This document shows, in pieces, positions 1 through 6,388 of a stretch of DNA of 6,976 bases. The stretch covers positions 1 through 6,976 of the forward strand of contig JAHEMU010000142.1 in assembly GCA_024643485.1 (NCBI GenBank), written 5' to 3'. The stretch comes from Cytophagales bacterium (lineage in GTDB: Bacteria; Bacteroidota; Bacteroidia; Cytophagales; Cyclobacteriaceae). How positions within the stretch are numbered: the stretch's first letter is position 1; every line of letters begins with the position of its first letter. A program made the translations under genes and the position numbers. The notes beneath the pieces were generated by a model. That model was given only the letters and a program-made list of their open reading frames with translations. It was not told the DNA's origin and did not search any database.

Positions 1-3000
1 AAAAGTGTTGAATTTCCAACTGTTTTTCTGTAATTCCTCAGATAGAAACGAAATCTCTTTTGCTGTACCTGGCAGTGCCGGAACTCCTTCAGAATCGAAC
101 CCATATACAGCAAAACGCGTGGTGGAGGTATTGGTTTTTACGGTTCCAAAGTCAGGATTCCCAAAAACACTTGCCCTGTTTTCAGTATTCCCTTTAAACT
201 TTTTGTCTATTAGTTCCCTGGTATTACTCATCATTCGAATATTGTACTTGTCAAGCACATATTCGTTTGCTGAAACATCCCAAAGGGTATTAAAACTTAA
301 TTTATTAAAAATACCATCTACACTTAAATAGACGTTCTTATTATTCCCAATCTCGGGTTGTAATGGCTTGAAAAACTGATTGAAACTCTCTTCGTCTCCA
401 ACCGTAAAACGAATGGCATTTCGGTAATAATTAAAATATCTTCCTTCTAATTGCTTCCCTTTGGGGAAAACAACCATTGAAGGCCCCACCGACTGTGATT
501 GCACGACAATACCTATATAATAAATGGAATCTTTATTGAATTGCTTTTTTAACCGAATTATTTCTACAGCTGCACTGTTTGGGCCTAATGCCGCTTTAAC
601 GTCTTGCCATTGAAGGCTTTTCGATGCTATTTCTCGGCTGAATAACTCCGACTTGGAAGAAAGCTGCTTCTCAAGTTCGTTTGCCTTAACTATTAAGTCA
701 TTCAGAATAATCCCTGAAGAGGATAATTCTTCTAATGTTTGAGAGTAATATTTAACCAATTGCTCTTTGAGTTGTAACCAATGGTTAAAATCGTCTATCA
801 ACCCCTGGTCACCACTCGCTAAAATTCGATGGCGAACTTTACTAGAAGAACTCAATAATAGGGCTTTCGTTGATAAGTGAAGGTTATAAATCATACCAAC
901 TACTTCCTTGTTTCCAGCGAGCGCTTGTTCTGCTGCAAAATCATTAAAAGATTCAAATGCAGGTTTAATTTTTTCATAAAACAAGCTTTTCTCCTGCTCG
1001 CTCATTGCTGGGAAAAATTCATTAATTTGTGATAAAAACAGAGTAATAGCCTCTTGATAAACCGGTAATGCTGCAGTTGGGTTTTTCACGCGTTGCACGC
1101 CCGCCAAGCCGATCAATGATTGCGCGTAATCCGGGTGGGTAGTTCCTAATACTTCTTTTCTGATGGCTACTACTTCCCTGAATAACGACTCGGCCTGATC
1201 ATACTTTTCCATGTCTTGATACAGGGCTCCCAAATTAAATAAGGTTTTTGCGTATCCAGGGTGCTTTTCTCCGTAAACTTGCTTGTCAATGTTAAGTGCC
1301 TGTTTGAACAACCTTTCCGCATCAGAATATAATTTTAGCGACTTATATAAAGAGGCTGTGTTATGTAATGAGGTTGAATATAAAGGATGTGTTTCTCCAA
1401 GTATTTCCTTGTCTAAGGCTAATGCTTCTTCCAATAAAGGCTTCGCCCGGTCGAACTGATTTGTCAGTTGATAAAGGGTTGCCAAATTTTCTAATGACGT
1501 AGCGTATTGGGTGCTTTTTTTAGAAAATACATCCAAATAAATGCGCATAGCTTCTCTAAAAAGAGGTTCTGCTTGATCATAATTACCAACTGTTTGATAA
1601 TATAAGGCCAAATTATTGGTGGCTTCTGCGTAAGTTGCTGCTTCTTCACTGATGTGTTTTTTGAGAATATTTACTGCTTCTAAAAACGAAGGTTCCGCCA
1701 AGCTATATTCGCCTTTCGCAAGGTGTAATCTACCTTGGTTTAATATACTCTGCGCTACGGCAGGGTGATTATCGCCAACAATTTTTTTCCGTATTTGAAT
1801 TGACTCATCGAGCAAATCACTGGTTTCTGTGTAGTTGCCTAATTCCAAATGAAGCATGGCAAGGTTTTCACAAGTAGAGGCGTAAATCAAACTATTGGTA
1901 CCGTAAACTTCCTTCTGCAATTCTAACGCTTGCTGTAGATAACTTCCTGCACTGATGAAATTGGCAGTTAATTGCAACAAAGCGGCGTAGTTGTTATAAA
2001 GTTCCGACAACAATCGCTTATCTGTTTTGCCCGCATTATCAATGGCTTGTAAAAACATTTCATCGGCCTGTATGTATTTTCCTGTAGCGGTATATACCAC
2101 TCCTGTAAGTCCTAATGATTTGGCTCGATATACAGGATCAGAAACGAGATTGGCATAGGTTTTAAGTAGTTGCTCGGCTAAACCGTATTCTTGCTGTTGT
2201 AAATAACTTCCCGCAAGTGAAATGGACGCCTTTGCTACTTTCTCACTGTTTTCTCCTATCTGATCTTTGTAAATTGTTACGGCTGCTTTAATTTCTTCAA
2301 TTCCTTTCGTCACATTCCCTGTCGCCAATAATAACACCGCATAATTTTCCTTAATTTCTGCAGCTTGTATCGTCTGTTGCTGGTTTGATTTCGTCAATTC
2401 AGCTAACGATTTAAGATAGAACTCTTCTGCTTCTTGATATCTTCCACTCTTATAGGCGAGAGATGCTCTGTTATTCAAACTCATGGCATCATTTCCACCA
2501 CTTATTGCACTTTCCAACACTCTTTCCGCTAACTCATTTTGCCCCAAACGTGTCAACTCCAGCGACCAATGATTGACCTCTTGATTTCTGAAATCCGAAT
2601 TGCCTTCCCAGAAAAGGGTGGAAGCCTCTAAGGCTTGCTCGAATGTTCCCTGCCCCTTAGTATTGTTGGCTGTTCCAAAATACGCATTGGTAAGCATCCT
2701 CATCACCGTTGGAAAGGCCGCTTGATAAGTCATCTCGTTTACTTCGTACACTTCGGCTAAAAACTCTAAATAAGTCAAGGCCTTTTCAGGAGACGATTGG
2801 TCCATCAACAAAGTCGAATAATCCAATGCCGCCTGTAAGTATTCTGCATCAATCCCTTCTTCCGAATTGTAGGTTTTAAACCCCAACTCGAAATTAGTTT
2901 GTGCCATTTTAATTTTCCCTTGATAAAACTGAGTACTGCCTAATTTCCAATAGGCAAACGCTAAGTCTTGCGAGAAATTTTCCAACTTTTTAAACTTTCC

Positions 3001-3399
3001 AACCGCCTTATTTAAATATAATTCGCTTTCAGCAAACTGATTATTCATCAGATAAGCATTTCCCAAATTGTAAGAAGAGGAAGCGTATCCGTCATCATCA
3101 GTTGCATTCAAAAGCTCACGAAGATCACATTCTTTTTTCCCCAATTCAATCGCTCGACTAAAATGTTCTGCTGAATAATGGGCCGTCATCAACAACCTCA
3201 AAATCGCTAGATAATTTGCGTTTGTTTCCCCTGAAACTTCTAAATAATTAGCTAATGCAGCTTCACCAGATTCGATGGCCTGCTCAATGTTATCCTGTTG
3301 GTAATGATTTGAAGCTGTGGCATATAAATCTCTCCACTCCTGAGCAGAAACTAGGTGGGGGGAACATAAAACCAATAAAACGACTAAAAATCGAACCAT
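1..3399 (-). CDS. Exported TPR-repeat protein with C-terminal CHAT (caspase-like) domain, 3' end cut by window edge
   Basis: The minus-strand frame is open without a stop from ATG at 3399 to the window edge (1133 codons, no stop reached). Residues 1-19 form a type I signal peptide (MVRF, a hydrophobic stretch, then VSA before Gln20), so export to the periplasm or beyond is predicted. Residues from about 23 to 790 are alpha-helical tetratricopeptide repeats. From residue 503 to 755 they are the kinesin-light-chain type, with an HPxYA-like site every 42 residues. A linker (YEKIKP at 808-813) and a probable coiled coil (about 857-930) follow. From about 930 the CHAT domain begins: VEIIRL at 945-950, VYLSVDG at 1023-1029, LSFNTLW at 1034-1040 and PALPGTAKEI at 1107-1116. 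CHAT domains are caspase-fold proteases with a His-Cys dyad. Both residues lie downstream of the part seen here, so activity cannot be judged. The gene is divergent from rocD. Its biological role is unknown. Confidence 0.93.
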   Translation of the reverse strand, partial: MVRFLVVLLVLCSPHLVSAQEWRDLYATASNHYQQDNIEQAIESGEAALANYLEVSGETNANYLAILRLLMTAHYSAEHFSRAIELGKKECDLRELLNATDDDGYASSSYNLGNAYLMNNQFAESELYLNKAVGKFKKLENFSQDLAFAYWKLGSTQFYQGKIKMAQTNFELGFKTYNSEEGIDAEYLQAALDYSTLLMDQSSPEKALTYLEFLAEVYEVNEMTYQAAFPTVMRMLTNAYFGTANNTKGQGTFEQALEASTLFWEGNSDFRNQEVNHWSLELTRLGQNELAERVLESAISGGNDAMSLNNRASLAYKSGRYQEAEEFYLKSLAELTKSNQQQTIQAAEIKENYAVLLLATGNVTKGIEEIKAAVTIYKDQIGENSEKVAKASISLAGSYLQQQEYGLAEQLLKTYANLVSDPVYRAKSLGLTGVVYTATGKYIQADEMFLQAIDNAGKTDKRLLSELYNNYAALLQLTANFISAGSYLQQALELQKEVYGTNSLIYASTCENLAMLHLELGNYTETSDLLDESIQIRKKIVGDNHPAVAQSILNQGRLHLAKGEYSLAEPSFLEAVNILKKHISEEAATYAEATNNLALYYQTVGNYDQAEPLFREAMRIYLDVFSKKSTQYATSLENLATLYQLTNQFDRAKPLLEEALALDKEILGETHPLYSTSLHNTASLYKSLKLYSDAERLFKQALNIDKQVYGEKHPGYAKTLFNLGALYQDMEKYDQAESLFREVVAIRKEVLGTTHPDYAQSLIGLAGVQRVKNPTAALPVYQEAITLFLSQINEFFPAMSEQEKSLFYEKIKPAFESFNDFAAEQALAGNKEVVGMIYNLHLSTKALLLSSSSKVRHRILASGDQGLIDDFNHWLQLKEQLVKYYSQTLEELSSSGIILNDLIVKANELEKQLSSKSELFSREIASKSLQWQDVKAALGPNSAAVEIIRLKKQFNKDSIYYIGIVVQSQSVGPSMVVFPKGKQLEGRYFNYYRNAIRFTVGDEESFNQFFKPLQPEIGNNKNVYLSVDGIFNKLSFNTLWDVSANEYVLDKYNIRMMSNTRELIDKKFKGNTENRASVFGNPDFGTVKTNTSTTRFAVYGFDSEGVPALPGTAKEISFLSEELQKNSWKFNTF
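1126..1893 (-). repeat. Seven in-register 42-residue TPR units in the TPR-CHAT protein
   Basis: Sites equivalent to HPxYA begin at residues 503 (SLIYA), 545 (HPAVA), 587 (AATYA), 629 (STQYA), 671 (HPLYS), 713 (HPGYA) and 755 (HPDYA). Every interval is exactly 42 residues. Between them recur the TPR helix signatures, such as NLGALYQ, and then YDQAE, LF and A. This spacing is typical of kinesin-light-chain-type TPRs, which bind peptides or proteins. The more N-terminal repeats (residues 23-500) are more diverged and less regular. The units differ too much at DNA level to be a recent tandem duplication. Confidence 0.85.
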
Positions 3400-3419
3400 T
3401 ACACAATCAACTATTCAAA

Positions 3420-3446
3420 CAAAGATATTAGAAGGTAGCTTGCCAA
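3420..3446 (-). promoter_or_regulatory. Predicted Bacteroidetes-type promoter of the TPR-CHAT gene
   Basis: Read on the minus strand, TTG (plus positions 3444-3446) is followed after 16 nt by TATCTTTG (plus 3420-3427). This matches the Bacteroidetes sigma consensus of a -33 TTG and a -7 TAnnTTTG. The -7 box ends 20 nt before the ATG at 3399, so the 5' leader would be short. The pair has the same octamer and the same spacer as the rocD promoter on the other strand. Confidence 0.65.
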
Positions 3447-3486
3447 CCAATTAAAATACACATCACTTAAAACAAAAACAAATTTT

Positions 3487-3513
3487 TTGCTTGACAAGAT
3501 GTATGTATCTTTG
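3487..3513 (+). promoter_or_regulatory. Predicted Bacteroidetes-type promoter of rocD
   Basis: TTG at 3487-3489 (the end of a T-run) is followed after 16 nt by TATCTTTG at 3506-3513, an exact match to TAnnTTTG. Only 13 nt separate the -7 box from the ATG at 3527, so transcription should begin within about 10 nt of the start codon. No Shine-Dalgarno sequence is visible. A second TTG at 3491-3493 is too close to the -7 box to be the better partner. Confidence 0.65.
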
Positions 3514-3526
3514 AGTCTTAATCCTT

Positions 3527-4777
3527 ATGAATATGATAGCTGAAGAAAAAATTACCGCGGCTCAAGCGATTGAGCTTGAAAACGAATACGGTGCACATAA
3601 TTACCATCCCCTACCTGTCGTTCTTGAAAGAGGAGAAGGGGTATATCTGTACGACGTCGATGGAAAACAATACTTTGATTTCCTTTCTGCCTATAGCGCT
3701 GTAAATCAAGGGCATTGCCACCCTCGAATCATTGCTACATTAATTGAGCAAGCGAGCAAATTAACTTTAACTAGCCGGGCTTTCCATAGTGACAAATTAG
3801 GTGTATGCGAAAAGTATTTGTGTGAGTACTTCGGATACGACAAAACGCTAATGATGAATACAGGAGCTGAAGCAAACGAAACTGCTATTAAGCTCGCACG
3901 TAAATGGGGTTATCTAAAGAAAAACATCCCAGAAAATGAAGCGGTGATTGTCGCGGTGAAACGAAATTTTCACGGTCGTACAACTACCATCATATCGGCA
4001 TCTACCGATCCAGTTGCAACGAATCATTTCGGCCCCTTTATGCCTGGGTTCGAAATCATTGAATATGACGATTTGGAAGAATTAGAAAATGCGCTCGAAA
4101 ATCCTAACGTTTGTGGTTTCTGGGTGGAGCCTATTCAAGGGGAAGCGGGTGTTTATGTGCCTCAAGACGGATATTTAGCAGCAGCCTCAGAGTTGTGTAA
4201 AAAATACCAAGTGCTGTTTATGGTTGATGAAATTCAAACAGGGGTAGCGAGAACAGGTAAACTGCTTGCTAGTGACTACGAAGGTATTAAGCCCGATATG
4301 TTAATTCTAGGAAAAGCACTTTCAGGTGGAGCTTATCCCGTTTCTGCTGTGATGGCTAATAATGAAGTGATGAATGTACTTAAACCAGGTGAGCACGGCT
4401 CTACTTATGGTGGTAACCCATTGGCATGTGCTGTAACGATGACTGCTTTGGATGTCATTAAGGACGAAAAACTTGCTGAAAATGCGTTCACTTTAGGGAA
4501 TCTGTTCAGAACAAGAATGGAGGAATTGAAAAAAGAAAGCAACTTAATCCATTCAGTTAGAGGAAAAGGCCTGTTAAACGCGGTAGTTATCAATGATTCT
4601 GAGGAAAGCGATACCGCTTGGAACATTTGTGTTCAACTAAAAGAAAATGGACTGCTTGCCAAGCCAACGCATGGTAACATCATTCGTTTTGCGCCTCCTT
4701 TGGTGATGAATGAAGAGCAAATGGAAGCGTGTTGCGCCATTATTAAGTCAACTGTACTTAATTTCAAAAAAAAATAA
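3527..4777 (+). CDS. rocD: Ornithine aminotransferase (ornithine--oxo-acid transaminase)
   Basis: This 416-aa class III PLP-dependent aminotransferase moves the delta-amino group of L-ornithine to 2-oxoglutarate, giving glutamate-5-semialdehyde and glutamate (EC 2.6.1.13). It links arginine/ornithine to proline and glutamate metabolism in the cytoplasm. Against human OAT as remembered, positions align with a constant offset of 29. Substrate residues Tyr55, Tyr85, Arg180 and Glu235 correspond to Tyr26, Tyr56, Arg151 and Glu206, and the PLP lysine Lys292 to Lys263 (LGKALSGG). Also present are NTGAEANE (111-118) for cofactor phosphate binding, DEIQTG with Asp234, HGSTYGGNP (290-298) and the C-terminal THGNIIRFAPP. 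All key residues are intact and length is normal. Tyr26 and Glu206 favour ornithine over acetylornithine or GABA as substrate. ATG 3527 is used here; an in-frame ATG at 3533 would remove only two residues. No other arginine-pathway gene is adjacent, and it appears to be transcribed from its own promoter. Confidence 0.96.
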   Translation: MNMIAEEKITAAQAIELENEYGAHNYHPLPVVLERGEGVYLYDVDGKQYFDFLSAYSAVNQGHCHPRIIATLIEQASKLTLTSRAFHSDKLGVCEKYLCEYFGYDKTLMMNTGAEANETAIKLARKWGYLKKNIPENEAVIVAVKRNFHGRTTTIISASTDPVATNHFGPFMPGFEIIEYDDLEELENALENPNVCGFWVEPIQGEAGVYVPQDGYLAAASELCKKYQVLFMVDEIQTGVARTGKLLASDYEGIKPDMLILGKALSGGAYPVSAVMANNEVMNVLKPGEHGSTYGGNPLACAVTMTALDVIKDEKLAENAFTLGNLFRTRMEELKKESNLIHSVRGKGLLNAVVINDSEESDTAWNICVQLKENGLLAKPTHGNIIRFAPPLVMNEEQMEACCAIIKSTVLNFKKK

Positions 4778-4806
4778 ACAAGTTGGAAACCTTTGTGCTC
4801 ACTGTT

Positions 4807-4814
4807 TGTCTTTG
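4807..4814 (+). promoter_or_regulatory. Possible -7 element upstream of the beta-barrel gene
   Basis: TGTCTTTG differs by one base from TAnnTTTG and shares TCTTTG with the two clear promoters in the window. It ends 27 nt before the ATG at 4842. The best upstream TTG (4783-4785) is 21 nt away, longer than the 16 nt of the other two promoters, so the match is weak. Readthrough from rocD across the 64-bp gap is an alternative, because no terminator hairpin is visible after rocD. Confidence 0.3.
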
Positions 4815-4841
4815 ATGTAAATTGAATGAATAATTACTGAC

Positions 4842-5501
4842 ATGAAACATTTTCTGACACTTATTTTAGCCCTTTTCATTGTTTCAGCTTTTGCTCAGAA
4901 TAACGATCAAAACGAAAGCAGTGACAACGAAAAAACATCAACAGAACGCACTAAAGAAGATTCTGATATAAGAACTCTTTCCCAGAATGGGCACAATGGC
5001 GGCTTCTTTGGACTTACCTTCAAAACAGGTCAATTTAATAAAGAAACCATTGTATCTATGGGATTTAGAACGGGATGGATTGTTTCCCGTACCATGGGTA
5101 TTGGATTTGAAGCGCACGGATTAGTCCCAACAGCAAAATTTAGCAACATCTCACCAAATGCGGATGTCGTAACCCTAGGTGGCTACGGAGGGATGTTTCT
5201 TGAACCCATATTATTTTCAAACCAAGCATTCCATGTAACTTTTCCAATAGCTGGAGGTGGCGGATGGTTTGGATACCTAGAAGACTGGGAAAATTCCGCT
5301 AATAGTGGGTCATTAATTGATCAAGATACTTATTGGTATTTTGAACCTGGAATTGCTTTGGAAATTAATGTTTCAAAAAATTTCAGACTCGCATTTGGTG
5401 GATCACAACGCTACACTCAGGAAATGGAATTGATGAATACTCCAACTTCAGCGTTTAATGGTCGAAGTTATTATATGACCATGAAGTTCGGAAAATTTTA
5501 A
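4842..5501 (+). CDS. Predicted small outer-membrane beta-barrel protein, family not recognised
   Basis: This is a 219-aa protein of unknown role. Residues 1-18 are a signal peptide (MKHF, hydrophobic core, SAFA before Gln19). Residues 19-50 are polar, charged and probably disordered (Asn, Asp, Glu, Lys, Ser, Thr). From about residue 51, short amphipathic segments rich in Gly and aromatics alternate with loops: GGFFGLTF (53-60), MGIGFEAHG (85-93), LGGYGGMFLEP (112-122), HVTFPIAGGGGWFGY (131-145), YWYFEPGIALEI (164-175), FRLAFGGSQRY (181-191) and YYMTMKFGKF (210-219). The chain ends in an aromatic Phe, as outer-membrane barrels recognised by BamA usually do. About eight strands fit this length. 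The layout resembles uncharacterised Bacteroidetes outer-membrane proteins, but I cannot name the family. It is 64 bp after rocD and followed by a strong terminator. ATG 4842 sits directly before the signal peptide; no Shine-Dalgarno is seen. Confidence 0.85.
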   Translation: MKHFLTLILALFIVSAFAQNNDQNESSDNEKTSTERTKEDSDIRTLSQNGHNGGFFGLTFKTGQFNKETIVSMGFRTGWIVSRTMGIGFEAHGLVPTAKFSNISPNADVVTLGGYGGMFLEPILFSNQAFHVTFPIAGGGGWFGYLEDWENSANSGSLIDQDTYWYFEPGIALEINVSKNFRLAFGGSQRYTQEMELMNTPTSAFNGRSYYMTMKFGKF

Positions 5502-5528
5502 ACCCTCCATTTAACTACAAAACTTAAT

Positions 5529-5556
5529 AAAAAGCACCTCATTCAGGGTGCTTTTT
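5529..5556 (+). terminator. Rho-independent terminator after the beta-barrel gene
   Basis: A perfect 10-bp stem pairs AAAAAGCACC (5529-5538) with GGTGCTTTTT (5547-5556) around an 8-nt loop, and the T-rich run continues to about 5563. The hairpin begins 28 nt after the beta-barrel stop codon. The A-run on the 5' side would give it some activity on the minus strand as well, but no minus-strand gene ends here. It separates the rocD/beta-barrel unit from the lipoprotein gene. Confidence 0.88.
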
Positions 5557-5585
5557 TATTTTTCACTCCTTTTATCAAAAACAGA

Positions 5586-5616
5586 TTGCATCAAAACAAT
5601 CAATTTATTTTATTTG
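5586..5616 (+). promoter_or_regulatory. Weak candidate promoter for the MORN-repeat lipoprotein
   Basis: TTG at 5586-5588 and TTTATTTG at 5609-5616 resemble the Bacteroidetes -33/-7 pair, but the -7 box differs from TAnnTTTG at its second base and the spacer is 20 nt. A promoter must exist nearby, because the strong terminator at 5529-5556 precedes this gene. The exact position is uncertain. Confidence 0.3.
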
Positions 5617-5639
5617 TTCTCCTTGAAAATAAATGACCA

Positions 5640-6221
5640 ATGAAAAACTATTTAATTGTATTCGTATTTGGCGCTAGCCTTTTTGGATGTTCAAGTGAAC
5701 CTACCTCCTCTTCTTCACCGGCGGTACTCTCAGATTTGTCAACCGGAGCGATACAGGAAACTTATTCCGATAACCCAGATTTGATTAAAGTCTCTTTAAA
5801 AAATGGACAAGGAGGATTAGTTGAGCAAGGAAATTATTTCAAAGGATTAAAACACGGAAATTGGACTACCTATCATACCAATGGTGTAATTGCTACCATC
5901 ACAAATTATGACTTGGGTATTAGAGAAGGACTTGCCGTTACATTGGAAAACACAGGTACCCTTATAGAACGTACCTATTATCATAACGATATGAAAAATG
6001 GCGAATCTGTCGTTTACGACCGCACAAGACCCATCGAAGAAAAAAATTATATCAATGGAAAACTCGAAGGGCTCATGAAAAAATATTATAACAATGGAGT
6101 GCTTATGGAGGAATCTACCTACGAAAATGGCACGCTAAATGGTTTGGCTCGATGGTATGACCAAGAAGGAAATATGACCATAGAGTATACTTATAAAAAT
6201 GGAGAATTAATCCAACAATAA
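5640..6221 (+). CDS. Lipoprotein with MORN-type (YwqK-like) repeats
   Basis: This is a 193-aa predicted lipoprotein. Residues 1-16 are a signal peptide ending in lipobox LFGC, with Cys17 as the lipidated residue. SSEPTSSSSP follows as a flexible tether. From about residue 64 to the C-terminus there are MORN_2-type repeats (consensus-like Y-x-N-G-x-x-x-G-x-x-x-x-Y-x-x-x-G). The repeat glycines fall at 73 (KHG), 97 (REG), 121 (KNG), 144 (LEG) and 168 (LNG), and a final partial repeat is YTYKNGEL (183-190). Each unit is predicted to form a beta-hairpin, and together an elongated beta-sheet. Related Bacteroidetes proteins are often annotated as YwqK-like toxin-antitoxin proteins, but no toxin partner is seen here, so that label would be unsafe. 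Location is probably the outer membrane, facing the periplasm or the surface. Role unknown. ATG 5640 directly precedes the signal peptide and has an A-rich leader. Confidence 0.88.
   Translation: MKNYLIVFVFGASLFGCSSEPTSSSSPAVLSDLSTGAIQETYSDNPDLIKVSLKNGQGGLVEQGNYFKGLKHGNWTTYHTNGVIATITNYDLGIREGLAVTLENTGTLIERTYYHNDMKNGESVVYDRTRPIEEKNYINGKLEGLMKKYYNNGVLMEESTYENGTLNGLARWYDQEGNMTIEYTYKNGELIQQ
5829..6209 (+). repeat. Tandem MORN-type repeats, five full units and one partial
   Basis: Repeat glycines at residues 73, 97, 121, 144 and 168 are 24, 24, 23 and 24 residues apart. Units include GNYFKGLKHGNW, NYDLGIREG, YYHNDMKNG, NYINGKLEG and TYENGTLNG. The DNA of the units has diverged, so this is old protein-level repetition and not a recent expansion. 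Confidence 0.8.
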
Positions 6222-6388
6222 TTTTTAAACTAATTTTTTTAATTTTCGTTATAGAATTACGACCATTCAAAATCGGGATTGAAAAGTGAAGTTTTGATAC
6301 ATTTATTAATAGGCTTTAGTGGAATAAAACGATCTATCAGTACCGATGGCGAATTATTATATTGTTCCATTTTAAACAAAGTTGAAAA
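6222..6388. other. Intergenic region before degP with no clear signal
   Basis: This AT-rich 167-bp gap should hold the end of the lipoprotein transcript and probably a degP promoter. I found no strong hairpin terminator. No box matches TAnnTTTG with a suitable TTG upstream; the nearest, TTATATTG around 6358, has two mismatches. A T-rich stretch at about 6222-6248 could help transcription end but has no clear stem. No coding potential stands out. Confidence 0.5.

Noticed and set aside
5..331. 108-codon plus-strand open frame at the left edge
   Set aside because: It lies antisense to the TPR-CHAT gene, whose frame here encodes clear CHAT motifs (VYLSVDG, LPGTAKEI). The plus-strand translation has no recognisable domain.
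1..3399. A CRISPR-linked (type III-E-like) TPR-CHAT protease
   Set aside because: The protein has a signal peptide, and no CRISPR array or Cas gene is in the window. Shared domain architecture alone does not support that role.
3400..3526. Riboswitch or attenuator upstream of rocD
   Set aside because: The predicted rocD leader is under 10 nt, and no stem-loop structure is visible in the region; it is explained by two divergent promoters.
4405..4626. 73-codon minus-strand open frame inside rocD
   Set aside because: It is antisense to conserved ornithine aminotransferase sequence (GGNPLAC, VRGKGLLNA) and looks like a shadow of that gene.
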